A DNA stretch of 64,000 nt from Epilithonimonas sp042695135. Its GTDB lineage: Bacteria; Bacteroidota; Bacteroidia; Flavobacteriales; Weeksellaceae. The position numbers and the translations under genes were made by a program. Under the pieces are notes generated by a model. That model did no database searches, had not been told where the DNA came from, and saw only the letters and a list, made by a program, of their open reading frames with translations. Where the stretch lies: the NCBI RefSeq assembly GCF_042695135.1, contig NZ_CP170547.1:1364001-1428000 (forward strand). The letters run 5' to 3'. Below are positions 1 to 7,494 of this stretch, piece by piece (position 1 is the first letter of the stretch; every line of letters starts with the position of its first letter).

Positions 1-433
1 ATTCATTCGATAAAATCAAATCAATCAATTCATTGTATTTTTTTTCGTCTGTTTCGAAAGGTGCATCAGCAAAGATAATATCATATTTCTTTTCGTGATT
101 TTTCTTTCTTTTCAGCCAGTCAAAAACATCAAAACGCTGCGTATTTACCTGCAAACCCATTCCCAATTCCTGAGCTGTGGTATTGATAAAACCTGCGTGT
201 TTTGGGTTCAGTTCGATAGAAGTAATATCCTGGCAATCTCTGGAAGCAAATTCTAAAGTGATGGAACCGATTCCTGCAAAAAGATCCAAAACCGAGCAAA
301 ATTCCAAATCAAATCGGTGTTCAAGAATGCTGAACAGCGCTTCTTTTGCGAAGTCTGTTGTTGGTCTTACTTCGAAGTTTTTGGGAGCCGCAATTTTCTT
401 AGCTTTCCATTTTCCGGATATGATTCGATACAT
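1..433 (-). CDS. rsmD: 16S rRNA (guanine966-N2)-methyltransferase RsmD, 3' end cut by window edge
   Basis: RsmD methylates G966 of 16S rRNA during 30S assembly, using S-adenosylmethionine in the cytoplasm. About 144 residues are visible, starting MYRIISGKWK at position 433. The SAM-binding motif I is DLFAGIGS (residues 50-57), and an acidic motif, SIELN, follows at about 72-76. The catalytic motif of the family is (D/N)PPF/Y; here it reads DAPF (123-126), so the first proline is replaced by alanine. The reading frame is open to the left edge, so the last part of the roughly 180-residue protein is missing. The DUF3822 gene lies directly upstream on the same strand, a pairing common in Bacteroidota. 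Confidence 0.9.
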   Translation of the reverse strand, partial: MYRIISGKWKAKKIAAPKNFEVRPTTDFAKEALFSILEHRFDLEFCSVLDLFAGIGSITLEFASRDCQDITSIELNPKHAGFINTTAQELGMGLQVNTQRFDVFDWLKRKKNHEKKYDIIFADAPFETDEKKYNELIDLILSNE

Positions 434-484
434 AATTGATAGTTGATAAATGATAATTCTCTAATTGCTTAGAGTTGATTTTTT

Positions 485-531
485 TCTCGCTTATTTCACA
501 GATTCAGCAGATTGTTTATTAATTTGCGAGA
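485..531. repeat. Dispersed inverted repeat, family B, degenerate copy
   Basis: The spacer between rsmD and the DUF3822 gene carries TCTCGC at its left end and GCGAGA at its right end, with CAGATTCAGCAGATT between. The same layout is seen more fully at 44639-44715. It can fold into a weak hairpin. The function is unknown; it may be a remnant of a small palindromic element. Confidence 0.5.
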
Positions 532-535
532 GATT

Positions 536-1252
536 TTAACTTAAAACGAAATTCTTCTTGTGAAGATTGTCAAAAACGATTTTCAGATTCGGAACAAATT
601 TCTGCATTTCCGAGATGAAAGTTTCATTTTCCGTGGTTTCTCCATAAATGTAAAAGTGAGTTTCCGCAATTCCAAAATCAATTTTACTCAAGGTAAACAT
701 TATGAAATAAAGAAAATCCACTTCCGAAGTCGCGTCCAGATTGTTATAGAGAATTACTTTTTTATTTTCCAAGGCAAAAAATTCTGCTTGTTGATGATAA
801 AGATTCACGTGGATTTCTTTTCTGTTTTTCACATTTAAGGAATTAAGAAATTTCTCACCAGAAAAATTAAAATGAACAGGAATTTCCAATTGTTTTATTT
901 TCTGATAAAAATCTTTCGGAAAACTGTAGTAAAACTGAACCCCAAATTTCTTATTTATGGATAACATCAGCTCTTCGGAGTCCTTTTTGATGTCCGCATT
1001 GTAAGCAATCAGATCATAACCAAATTCGTGCTGGTCAAAACCTTCTTCCACCACAGAAAAATGATTGATAGCCGATATAACGGAGATCTCAGAAAACTTC
1101 TCAGAGGACAAAACTTCATCCAGTTTTTCCGTCACCAGATTCGCGGGCGTTTCCTCATCCTTCAGCCAGATTTTCTCTTCCAAAACCTTTTTGGATTTAG
1201 AAATCTGCCACTGCAAGCCATCTTTCGTAAAAAGTAAGGATAATTTCCTCAT
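536..1252 (-). CDS. DUF3822 family protein
   Basis: A 238-residue protein without signal peptide or membrane segments. I recognise it as DUF3822 from its length and its position just upstream of rsmD on the same strand, an arrangement common in Bacteroidota. It resembles the actin-like ATPase-fold proteins only loosely and I see no catalytic motif. It ends 103 bases before the rsmD start, so the two may be cotranscribed, although a family B inverted repeat sits between them. A role linked to rRNA modification would be guesswork. The MRKLSLLFTK start is the only sensible start in the frame. Confidence 0.75.
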   Translation of the reverse strand: MRKLSLLFTKDGLQWQISKSKKVLEEKIWLKDEETPANLVTEKLDEVLSSEKFSEISVISAINHFSVVEEGFDQHEFGYDLIAYNADIKKDSEELMLSINKKFGVQFYYSFPKDFYQKIKQLEIPVHFNFSGEKFLNSLNVKNRKEIHVNLYHQQAEFFALENKKVILYNNLDATSEVDFLYFIMFTLSKIDFGIAETHFYIYGETTENETFISEMQKFVPNLKIVFDNLHKKNFVLS

Positions 1253-1280
1253 ATTTTAATGTCAATAAATTAATTTTTTT

Positions 1281-1417
1281 GGCAGCTTTATCCGCCTTTC
1301 ACTCCCGCTATTTTTTGCCTTTGCTTTTCCATCCACAAAAAATGAGCTTCGTTCAAGTCGGGCTGCGCTTCGCAAAGTTGAAGCTTTCTACATATCATCC
1401 AACTTCGACTATCAATT
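1281..1417 (-). repeat. Dispersed palindromic repeat, family A, copy 1
   Basis: This fills most of the 321-base gap between the divergent DUF3822 and thioredoxin genes. Read on the minus strand it runs GCAGCCCGACTTGAACGAAG, then CTCATTTTTTG, a short spacer, CAAAAAATAGCGGGAGTG, and ends near GCGGATAAAGCTGCC. The outer GCAGC/GCTGC and the inner ATTTTTTG/CAAAAAAT can pair into one hairpin. It matches copy 4 (62281-62380) nearly base for base over these blocks, and copies 2 and 3 share its architecture. The rest of the gap (1418-1573) holds only a candidate promoter. Confidence 0.75.
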
Positions 1418-1540
1418 AAAACAAATATCAGAAAGTCTTTCATCTTTTGTCTTTCCATCTCAAAGTCTTCTCAGAGATTTGCAAAGTTAAAAAATTAAAA
1501 CTTTCGGATTTCAAACTCTGTCCATTCTTATAGAATTGGT

Positions 1541-1548
1541 TATCTTCG
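1541..1548 (+). promoter_or_regulatory. Candidate -7 promoter element for the thioredoxin-family gene
   Basis: TATCTTCG fits the Bacteroidota -7 consensus TAnnTTTG with one change. It lies 25 bases before the ATG at 1574. No clear -33 TTTG is visible. Confidence 0.4.
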
Positions 1549-1573
1549 CAAGATAATTCGATTTATTCCCAGA

Positions 1574-2149
1574 ATGCAAAAAATATCATTTTTCTTTATA
1601 ATATTTGCTTTTCAGCTTATATATTCTCAACAAAGTATCAAATTTGAAGACTCAGATTTCGCAGCACTTCTCTCCAAAGCAAAAACCGAGAAAAAACTAA
1701 TTTTCCTGGATGCTTACGCATCTTGGTGTGGACCTTGTAAACTGATGGAACGCAACGTTTTCACAGATGCAAATGTAGCAGATTATTACAACAAAAATTT
1801 CATCAATGCCCATTTTGATATGGAAAAAGGTGAAGGGCCAAGTCTTGCCGCAAAATACGGGATCAGAAGTTATCCGACTTTACTTTTCCTGAATGGAGAA
1901 GGAGAGGTTGTCGGTAAGGAGTTAGGCTATATCAAAACTGAGGAGTTTTTAGCTTTAGGAAAGAAAAATAACAACCCGAAATTGGTCGACACCAATCTGA
2001 AAGAAGAGTTTCTGAAAGGGAAATTAGACCAGCCGACATTATTAAGTTTCATCACACTTTATGCCGGGAAAGATCCGGTTTTGGCAAAACAAGCGTCGGA
2101 AAAATACTTTGCAAACAAAAAGAGAAGACATTTTCTGGTGAAGAAGTGA
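1574..2149 (+). CDS. Thioredoxin-family secreted protein, N-terminal part of a frameshifted gene
   Basis: This encodes a signal peptide (residues 1-18, ending IYSQQ) and a thioredoxin-like domain with the redox motif WCGPC (about residue 52-56) and the cis-proline segment YPTLLF. Such periplasmic proteins exchange disulfides. The ORF ends prematurely in an unnatural tail after KYFANKK. The next ORF (2146-2742) continues the expected homologous sequence in the -1 frame. Reading 2119 onward in that frame gives KEKTFSGEEVNVLLNF, which joins smoothly. The break falls in a run of five A residues at 2117-2121, so one lost A would explain it. The intact product would be about 389 residues. It may be a true pseudogene, a sequencing error or, less likely, programmed slippage. 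Confidence 0.8.
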   Translation: MQKISFFFIIFAFQLIYSQQSIKFEDSDFAALLSKAKTEKKLIFLDAYASWCGPCKLMERNVFTDANVADYYNKNFINAHFDMEKGEGPSLAAKYGIRSYPTLLFLNGEGEVVGKELGYIKTEEFLALGKKNNNPKLVDTNLKEEFLKGKLDQPTLLSFITLYAGKDPVLAKQASEKYFANKKRRHFLVKK

Positions 2150-2742
2150 ATGTACTTCTCAACTTTACCCAATCTGTGGATGATGCCAATTATAAAGTTT
2201 TTACAGCTAACAAAGCTGCAATTTCCGAACTTCTTACAGAAAAAAATTACACGCAGTTTGATAATTATCTGAAGCTGATGAAGCTCGTAACTTCTGCAAC
2301 AGATGAGAAAACTAAAACCATTGACGATGCAAAAGTCTTGAAAGAAGGCGAAGGTTTTCTTCCAAAAGATGATCTTATAAAAAGCCTTAATATCTATAAG
2401 CTTAATTTTTATATCTCACACGAGAATTATCCTGCTTATGAGAAAACGGCGTTGGAGTATTACAAAAATCCGGATGACTTCAATAATTCTGAATTATTGG
2501 CAGCTGCAAGCGTTTTTGCAGATCATATTTCCAATCAAAAGTCTTTGCAAAGTGCAGCGAGATGGACAGAGAAAGTAGTAATGTCTCAGGAAAATTATGA
2601 TTCTACTAGTATTCTGGCGACGTTATATGATAAATTAGGTAAAAAGGATGAGGCTAAAATGTTCGCGGGAATGGCAGCCAATTTCGCAAAAGACGAAAAC
2701 AAAGACGCCACAAAAATGAACGAAATCCTGAACAAAAAATAA
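2146..2742 (+). CDS. C-terminal part of the frameshifted thioredoxin-family gene
   Basis: This holds 198 residues with no signal peptide. Its only start is the GTG at 2146, which overlaps the stop of the preceding ORF and has no good ribosome binding site. The content is alpha-helical with tetratricopeptide-like pairs of helices (for example the stretch around SLQSAARWTEKVV), the usual C-terminal extension of large Bacteroidota thioredoxin-family proteins. The frame is open upstream back to the A-run at 2117-2121, which supports one ancestral gene covering 1574-2742. As it stands, this part probably does not start translation by itself. The next gene starts 2 bases later. Confidence 0.7.
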   Translation: MNVLLNFTQSVDDANYKVFTANKAAISELLTEKNYTQFDNYLKLMKLVTSATDEKTKTIDDAKVLKEGEGFLPKDDLIKSLNIYKLNFYISHENYPAYEKTALEYYKNPDDFNNSELLAAASVFADHISNQKSLQSAARWTEKVVMSQENYDSTSILATLYDKLGKKDEAKMFAGMAANFAKDENKDATKMNEILNKK

Positions 2743-2744
2743 CA

Positions 2745-3362
2745 ATGAAGAAACTAATAACTCAAGGATTAATAACTTTTTCGACTTTCTGTTTTTCTCA
2801 AAAAAATGAAACTTATATCAAAGCCAACGCATTATTTTTACCAATAGGAATGCTGAATGTCGGTGTAGAACATGGTTTTTCAGAGCATATCACGGGTCAG
2901 GCAGACGTTTTTATTTCACCTTGGAAATCGTTCGGAGGACATCAGGCTTTGTTTGGAATTGCAACTATTGAAGGCAGATATTATTTTGACCAGTCTTTCA
3001 GACATTGGTATTTGGGAGCAAGCATTGGTTTTGGGATTTTCAATATTCAAAAATGGAACTATTGGAAAGACGATCTTTATACAACAAAAGAAGGTGAATC
3101 CACACCATATCGTTACGATCAGCTTTATCAAAAAGGTTTTTCTTATATGATTGGAGCAACAACAGGTTATCAGTTCCAAATTGGCAATCGTTGGAATATG
3201 GATATATTTTTGGGAGTTGGTTCTCAGCAAGGTTATTATAAAGGTTACGTAGAAGGATTACCGGAAACTCAGGATAATAGATATGACCGTGTAGAAAACT
3301 GGGACAAAAGTGGAGAGGTTATTCCTTTCAAAGGTGGTGTTATGATTTCTTATAAACTGTAA
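2745..3362 (+). CDS. Outer-membrane beta-barrel protein, DUF3575-like
   Basis: A 205-residue protein with a short N-terminal signal (MKKLITQGLITFSTFCFSQK) followed by alternating aromatic and small residues typical of an 8-10-strand outer-membrane barrel. The N-terminal part (NALFLPIGMLNVGVEHGFS) and the segment ATIEGRYYFDQ followed by WYLGASIGFG resemble the DUF3575 family of Bacteroidota. The last strand ends GGVMISYKL. Its start is 2 bases after the thioredoxin-family gene and its stop overlaps the next small gene by one base, so the three are probably cotranscribed. The substrate or role is not known. Confidence 0.7.
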   Translation: MKKLITQGLITFSTFCFSQKNETYIKANALFLPIGMLNVGVEHGFSEHITGQADVFISPWKSFGGHQALFGIATIEGRYYFDQSFRHWYLGASIGFGIFNIQKWNYWKDDLYTTKEGESTPYRYDQLYQKGFSYMIGATTGYQFQIGNRWNMDIFLGVGSQQGYYKGYVEGLPETQDNRYDRVENWDKSGEVIPFKGGVMISYKL

Positions 3363-3559
3363 TGATGAAGCCGAAATACATTCTTATTGGTATTCTTACA
3401 TTTGTTATCATATTTCTAATGAATTATATTGGTAATGATGCACCGGACAAAGTTTCAAGAGCTCTATTAACCGCTGCTGCTGCAGTGATTGGATTGGGAA
3501 TCGGGATGTGGATCTACAGCAAAAGAGACCAGAACAACGAACGTAATAATTTTGATTAA
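3362..3559 (+). CDS. Small two-segment membrane protein of unknown function
   Basis: A 65-residue protein whose ATG overlaps the stop of the barrel gene (TAATG). It has two hydrophobic segments, about residues 6-23 (ILIGILTFVIIFLMNYIG) and 36-51 (rich in Ala and Gly, ending GIGMWIY), and a charged tail KRDQNNERNNFD. It is probably an inner-membrane protein translated with the upstream gene. I do not recognise a named family. Confidence 0.55.
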   Translation: MMKPKYILIGILTFVIIFLMNYIGNDAPDKVSRALLTAAAAVIGLGIGMWIYSKRDQNNERNNFD

Positions 3560-3580
3560 AACTGAATTCAAAACTTATTC

Positions 3581-4345
3581 ATGCAGATTAATCTAAATCC
3601 TGATAAAAAAATATATTTCGCTTCGGATCAGCATTTCGGAGTTCCAGATCAGCAGCAAAGCAGAATCAGAGAAGAAAAATTCATCCGCTGGCTGGATTCT
3701 ATCAAAAAAGATGCACAAATTCTGTTTTTGATGGGTGATCTCTTTGATTTCTGGCACGAGTGGAAATATGTTGTTCCAAAAGGTTATATACGGGTTTTAG
3801 GAAAAATTGCAGAACTGAAAGACTCAGGAATTGAGATTTATTTTTTCGTAGGAAATCACGATCTGTGGATGAAAAATTACTTCGAAGAAGAATTGGGAAT
3901 TCCGGTTTATTTTGAGAAAAAATATTACGAAGTTTCTGACAAAAAATTCCTTTTAGCTCACGGCGATGGACTCGGGCCTGGCGACAAAGGTTACAAAAGG
4001 ATGAAAAAAGTTTTCACAAATCCTTTAGCTCAATGGGCTTTCCGGTGGCTGCATCCAGACATTGCGATGAGAATTGCCAACTATATGTCTCAAAAAAATA
4101 AGTTAATTTCCGGAGAAGAAGACAAAGCATTTTTAGGTGAAGACAAAGAATTTCTCATCCAATATTCCAAAGAAAAGCTAAAAACCGAAGACATCGATTA
4201 TTTTGTTTTTGGACACCGTCATCTTCCACTTATTTTTGATCTGGAAAAGGGTGCAAAATATATCAATCTTGGTGATTGGATCATCTATTTTACTTACGGA
4301 GTTTACGATGGACAATCATTTGAAGTGAAAAAATTTGAAGGTTAA
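3581..4345 (+). CDS. lpxH: UDP-2,3-diacylglucosamine diphosphatase-like metallophosphoesterase (LpxH family)
   Basis: This 254-residue calcineurin-like phosphoesterase probably hydrolyses UDP-2,3-diacylglucosamine to lipid X, the fourth step of lipid A synthesis at the inner membrane. The metal ligands are all in place: SDQHFG (15-20), GDLFDFW (51-57), GNHDLW, LAHGDG and GHRHLP. The insert after HGDG, with KGYKRMKKVFTNP and QWAFRWLHPD, is the amphipathic helical region that binds the acyl chains in LpxH. There is no signal peptide. The next gene starts 23 bases downstream. The exact substrate is inferred from the family. Confidence 0.85.
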   Translation: MQINLNPDKKIYFASDQHFGVPDQQQSRIREEKFIRWLDSIKKDAQILFLMGDLFDFWHEWKYVVPKGYIRVLGKIAELKDSGIEIYFFVGNHDLWMKNYFEEELGIPVYFEKKYYEVSDKKFLLAHGDGLGPGDKGYKRMKKVFTNPLAQWAFRWLHPDIAMRIANYMSQKNKLISGEEDKAFLGEDKEFLIQYSKEKLKTEDIDYFVFGHRHLPLIFDLEKGAKYINLGDWIIYFTYGVYDGQSFEVKKFEG

Positions 4346-4368
4346 ATTTCAAAATTTGATTGAACAAA

Positions 4369-5352
4369 ATGAAGCAGAATATTTTCGACATACAAACAGA
4401 ATCCGATTTCCAGGTAGCTTGTTTGGAAACTTTTCTTTATCAATATGAAAATGTAGAAGTTTACAGAAAATTTGTAGACTTTCTAAACATTGATCCGTCA
4501 GTCATAAAGCAGGTTTCTGAACTGCCATTTCTTCCAATTGAAATGTTTAAAAACCATTTGGTTTTAGACAAAAATTCTGTTTCTGATCATTATTTCCAAA
4601 GTTCCGGAACCACCCAGATGAACCGTTCCAAACATTACATTGCTGACTTCTCTCTTTATGAAGAAAGTATTTATAGAAGTTTTGAAGAATTCATAGGAAA
4701 GCCGGAAGAGTATATTTTTCTGGGTTTACTTCCTAACTATTCCGAAAATTCACATTCGTCATTAATTTATATGGTCGATTTTCTGATGAAAAAATCAAGG
4801 AAGCCAGAGAACGGTTACTTCCTTTACAATCATGAGGAATTATTCGATTTGCTTCAAAATTTGACCGACAAAAAAGTAATTCTTTTCGGAGTTTCTTTCG
4901 CACTACTGGATTTTTTGGATTTCTGTAGCCTCAACTCCAAAACTCTGCAATTCTCCAACTCTCTCACCATCATCGAAACCGGCGGAATGAAGGGACGTAA
5001 AGAAGAAATGACCAAGGACGAATTGCTTAAAATTTTTAAAAAAGGATTCAAAACCGACAAAATCTATTCGGAGTATTCTATGACAGAATTGCTTTCCCAA
5101 GCTTATTCTTTAGGAGAAAATATTTATAAAAGTCCAAATTGGATGCGAATCCTAATTAGAAATACTGAAGACCCTTTTTCTTACGTTGAAGATGGTAGGA
5201 CTGGTGCCATTAATATTATTGATTTGGCCAATAAACATTCTTGCTCTTTCATTGCAACACAGGATTTAGGAAGAATTGAAGACAAGACTTTTCAGGTTTT
5301 AGGAAGGATAGACCATTCCGATATCCGCGGTTGCAGTCTTTTGGTGACTTAG
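4369..5352 (+). CDS. LuxE-like acyl-protein synthetase / acyl transferase
   Basis: A 327-residue protein related to LuxE (acyl-protein synthetase) within the adenylate-forming enzymes. The AMP-binding-like motif FQSSGTTQMN and the later ETGGMKG and EYSMTELLSQAY correspond to the P-loop, the A4/A5 region and the Y(G/S)xTE motif of that superfamily. I chose the ATG at 4369 rather than the upstream TTG at 4360, which adds only MNK. Bacteroidota carry this gene beside lipid A or surface genes; here it follows lpxH by 23 bases. It probably activates a fatty acid or other carboxylate. The substrate is unknown. Confidence 0.75.
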   Translation: MKQNIFDIQTESDFQVACLETFLYQYENVEVYRKFVDFLNIDPSVIKQVSELPFLPIEMFKNHLVLDKNSVSDHYFQSSGTTQMNRSKHYIADFSLYEESIYRSFEEFIGKPEEYIFLGLLPNYSENSHSSLIYMVDFLMKKSRKPENGYFLYNHEELFDLLQNLTDKKVILFGVSFALLDFLDFCSLNSKTLQFSNSLTIIETGGMKGRKEEMTKDELLKIFKKGFKTDKIYSEYSMTELLSQAYSLGENIYKSPNWMRILIRNTEDPFSYVEDGRTGAINIIDLANKHSCSFIATQDLGRIEDKTFQVLGRIDHSDIRGCSLLVT

Positions 5353-5419
5353 TTTCGAATTAATTACAAATAAAAAACACAAATTTTCAATGTAATATCT
5401 AATATTTAATATTAACCAA

Positions 5420-6013
5420 ATGAGGTTTTTATCCTTGATTTTATTTTTGTGTTTTACTTTTTTAAAGTCTCAAAAATGCTACGATTTAAAAGAAGTTCTC
5501 AAAGTTGAACCCACCGAATTATACAAGCCACATTTATTAGCCGCCCAAAATTTCGGAGTGGATATTTTAGAAAATACGAAGTCGGTTGATAAATATATTG
5601 CTAAAGGAAAATTCGTGAAAGTGAAAAAAAAATCCCGGGGTTACAGATTGCAGACTTTGGAATACAGCCGTCCCTATTTGGTCAAAAAGGCAAGGGCAAC
5701 CTTAGAAAATATAGCTAACAAATTTGCGGCGGAGACTAAAAGTTTCTTCGTAGTGTCATCTGTTACAAGAACTTTAGAAGACCAATGCAGATTAAGAAAA
5801 GTAAATTCAAATGCTGCATTGGGAATTAGTTCACATAATTATGGTGCCGCTTTCGATATCTCGTATGTGCGGTTTGACCAAGTTTTGAAGGTCAATATCA
5901 AATTGGAAAAAGAGCTTGAAAAAGTCCTGGAATCTTATAAAAATCTCGGACGGATATTTTATATCAAAGAGAAACAACAGAGCTGTTATCACGTCACAGT
6001 TCGCAGATATTAA
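5420..6013 (+). CDS. DUF5715 family secreted protein, peptidase M15-like fold
   Basis: A 197-residue exported protein (signal peptide about 1-18, LILFLCFTFLKSQ). The C-terminal half has the zinc-binding pattern of the LAS metallopeptidases such as VanY and D-Ala-D-Ala carboxypeptidases: SSHNYGAAFDIS (SHxxGxAxD) and the later CYHVTV with the third ligand histidine. This suggests a periplasmic peptidoglycan peptidase or a protein built on that fold. The N-terminal part (KSVDKYIAKGKFVKV) is the DUF5715-specific region. The gene stands 67 bases after the LuxE-like gene on the same strand. Confidence 0.75.
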   Translation: MRFLSLILFLCFTFLKSQKCYDLKEVLKVEPTELYKPHLLAAQNFGVDILENTKSVDKYIAKGKFVKVKKKSRGYRLQTLEYSRPYLVKKARATLENIANKFAAETKSFFVVSSVTRTLEDQCRLRKVNSNAALGISSHNYGAAFDISYVRFDQVLKVNIKLEKELEKVLESYKNLGRIFYIKEKQQSCYHVTVRRY

Positions 6014-6025
6014 TTAAAATTACTG

Positions 6026-6571
6026 ATGCTGAAAATAGAAGAACTTGTCCATAGTTTTGTTAACACCAATTGCGATTTTGATAAAGAAATTGTTCTGACT
6101 AATTTTTTCCATTCGGATTGGGAGGCAGATATTTTGTCGATTAATAAGGAAGGTATCAGTCACGAGATTGAAATTAAACTATCAAAATCAGATTTCAAAA
6201 ATGATTTCAAAAAAAAATATACCAACCAGAAAACCGGAGAAAAATTTCTGAAGCACGACAAAATTGGTTGTGGCGATTATATTTGCAATTCCTTCAGCTT
6301 TCTTTTGCCGATGGGAATGATAGAGCATAGTGACATTCCGGGCCATTGCGGCATCATAGAGTTTTATCACGATGAAGATAATTGGGAAACCACATTTTAT
6401 AAAGTCCGGGAACCAAAAATGATTCATCAGGATTCTTACTGGAAACTTTGCGACAAAGATCAATTTATGAGAAATATGGCGCGTAATCTTCTTATTAAAA
6501 AATTTGAGCTAAAAGGAAGACACGAGGAATTAATCTTCAAAAGTCCTTTCGAAATCAAAAACAAAAAATAA
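6026..6571 (+). CDS. PD-(D/E)XK-fold protein resembling the MmcB DNA-repair family
   Basis: A 181-residue soluble protein. Near the N-terminus the pattern EADILSIN followed by HEIEIKLSKSDF gives the D...ExK arrangement of PD-(D/E)XK nucleases, with acidic and lysine residues about 20 apart. The length and the following FKNDFKKKY remind me of MmcB-like putative DNA-repair proteins, but that assignment is by pattern only. Three conserved-looking cysteines/histidines (CGDYICNSF, PGHCGI) could bind metal or stabilise the fold. It starts 12 bases after the DUF5715 gene. A bidirectional terminator follows its stop. Confidence 0.5.
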   Translation: MLKIEELVHSFVNTNCDFDKEIVLTNFFHSDWEADILSINKEGISHEIEIKLSKSDFKNDFKKKYTNQKTGEKFLKHDKIGCGDYICNSFSFLLPMGMIEHSDIPGHCGIIEFYHDEDNWETTFYKVREPKMIHQDSYWKLCDKDQFMRNMARNLLIKKFELKGRHEELIFKSPFEIKNKK

Positions 6572-6602
6572 ATCCTGCCAAAACTGACAGGATTTTTATT
6601 TT
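6571..6602. terminator. Bidirectional rho-independent terminator
   Basis: AATCCTGCCA and TGACAGGATT pair around a 4-base loop, with T-rich sequence on the right and A-rich sequence on the left. It separates the convergent nuclease-fold gene and the aquaporin gene and can serve both. Confidence 0.8.
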
Positions 6603-6619
6603 AAGGAAATAAAACTGAA

Positions 6620-7333
6620 TTAAACAATTTCCTTTTTTTCAATTAATAAATTATAAGTAAAAGCGGCGAAAATTCCACCCAAAATAGGAGCAACGATAAA
6701 AAGCCAAAGCTGAGAAAATGCCTCTCCTCGAGCAAAAATTGCAGGACCAATACTTCTTGCCGGATTTACAGAAACACCTGTAATTTTAATGCCGACAATG
6801 TGAATCAGAACCAATGATAATCCAATAGCCAAACCAGCAAAACCACCGTGGATATTCTTAGTAGAAGTTGACCCAAGAATGACCAATAAAAAGATGAATG
6901 TAAAAACAAACTCTGCAACAAAAGCTGCCAAAGTGTTATATTGGTCAAGATAGCCTGTCCCCCAGCCATTAGATCCCAAAGCCCAAGGTTTCATAACTGC
7001 ACCTGGATGATTGGTGAAAATAACGTAAAGAATTCCTGCCCCTAAAATTGCTCCAATAATCTGAGCTACAATGTAATAGGCTGCTTCTCCGATTTTCATT
7101 CTTCCTGCAGCTACCATCGCAACAGAAATAGCAGGATTGATGTGACAACCGGATATGTGACCAATTGCATAAGCCATTGCGACCACACTGAGTCCGAAAG
7201 CAAAAGAAATTCCCAGAAGACCAACGCCGGTCGTTCCGTCGGCGCCGGCAATGACTGCACTTCCGCAGCCCATTAATACTAGAACCATAGTGCCGATCAT
7301 CTCGGCGACAAATTTTGATGTTGTTGATACCAT
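6620..7333 (-). CDS. aqpZ: Aquaporin Z-like water channel (MIP family)
   Basis: A 237-residue inner-membrane protein with six membrane segments and the two half-helix NPA motifs, HINPAIS (about residues 65-71) and SVNPARS (about 187-193), of aquaporins. The segment NPARSIGPAIF with the arginine after the second NPA forms the selectivity filter, and the small residues around it fit a water-selective AqpZ rather than a glycerol facilitator. It should let water cross during osmotic change. The gene is monocistronic, convergent to the upstream block, with a candidate promoter at 7361-7368. Confidence 0.93.
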   Translation of the reverse strand: MVSTTSKFVAEMIGTMVLVLMGCGSAVIAGADGTTGVGLLGISFAFGLSVVAMAYAIGHISGCHINPAISVAMVAAGRMKIGEAAYYIVAQIIGAILGAGILYVIFTNHPGAVMKPWALGSNGWGTGYLDQYNTLAAFVAEFVFTFIFLLVILGSTSTKNIHGGFAGLAIGLSLVLIHIVGIKITGVSVNPARSIGPAIFARGEAFSQLWLFIVAPILGGIFAAFTYNLLIEKKEIV

Positions 7334-7360
7334 TTGTAATGTTTTTTTAGTTTATTTCAA

Positions 7361-7368
7361 CAAATGTA
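7361..7368 (-). promoter_or_regulatory. Candidate -7 promoter element of the aquaporin gene
   Basis: On the minus strand TACATTTG matches TAnnTTTG exactly. It lies 27 bases upstream of the aquaporin ATG. Confidence 0.5.
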
Positions 7369-7494
7369 ATAATAATTTCTTTCGATCAGGAAATAACATA
7401 AATAATATCTTTAATGCTGACAAAATTTCTGATATTTTCTTGTATTAATCGATGGTTTGCTTTTTGAATTAAACACTTGTATAAATCTAAAAAT

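Noticed and set aside
177..446. Plus-strand ORF over rsmD
   Set aside because: It is the antisense shadow of rsmD, which has the SAM motif in the other strand.
2117..2149. Programmed -1 frameshifting in the thioredoxin-family gene
   Set aside because: The slippery heptamer is imperfect (C-AAA-AAG) and I see no clear stimulatory stem-loop. A lost A in a homopolymer is simpler, so I keep frameshifting only as an alternative.
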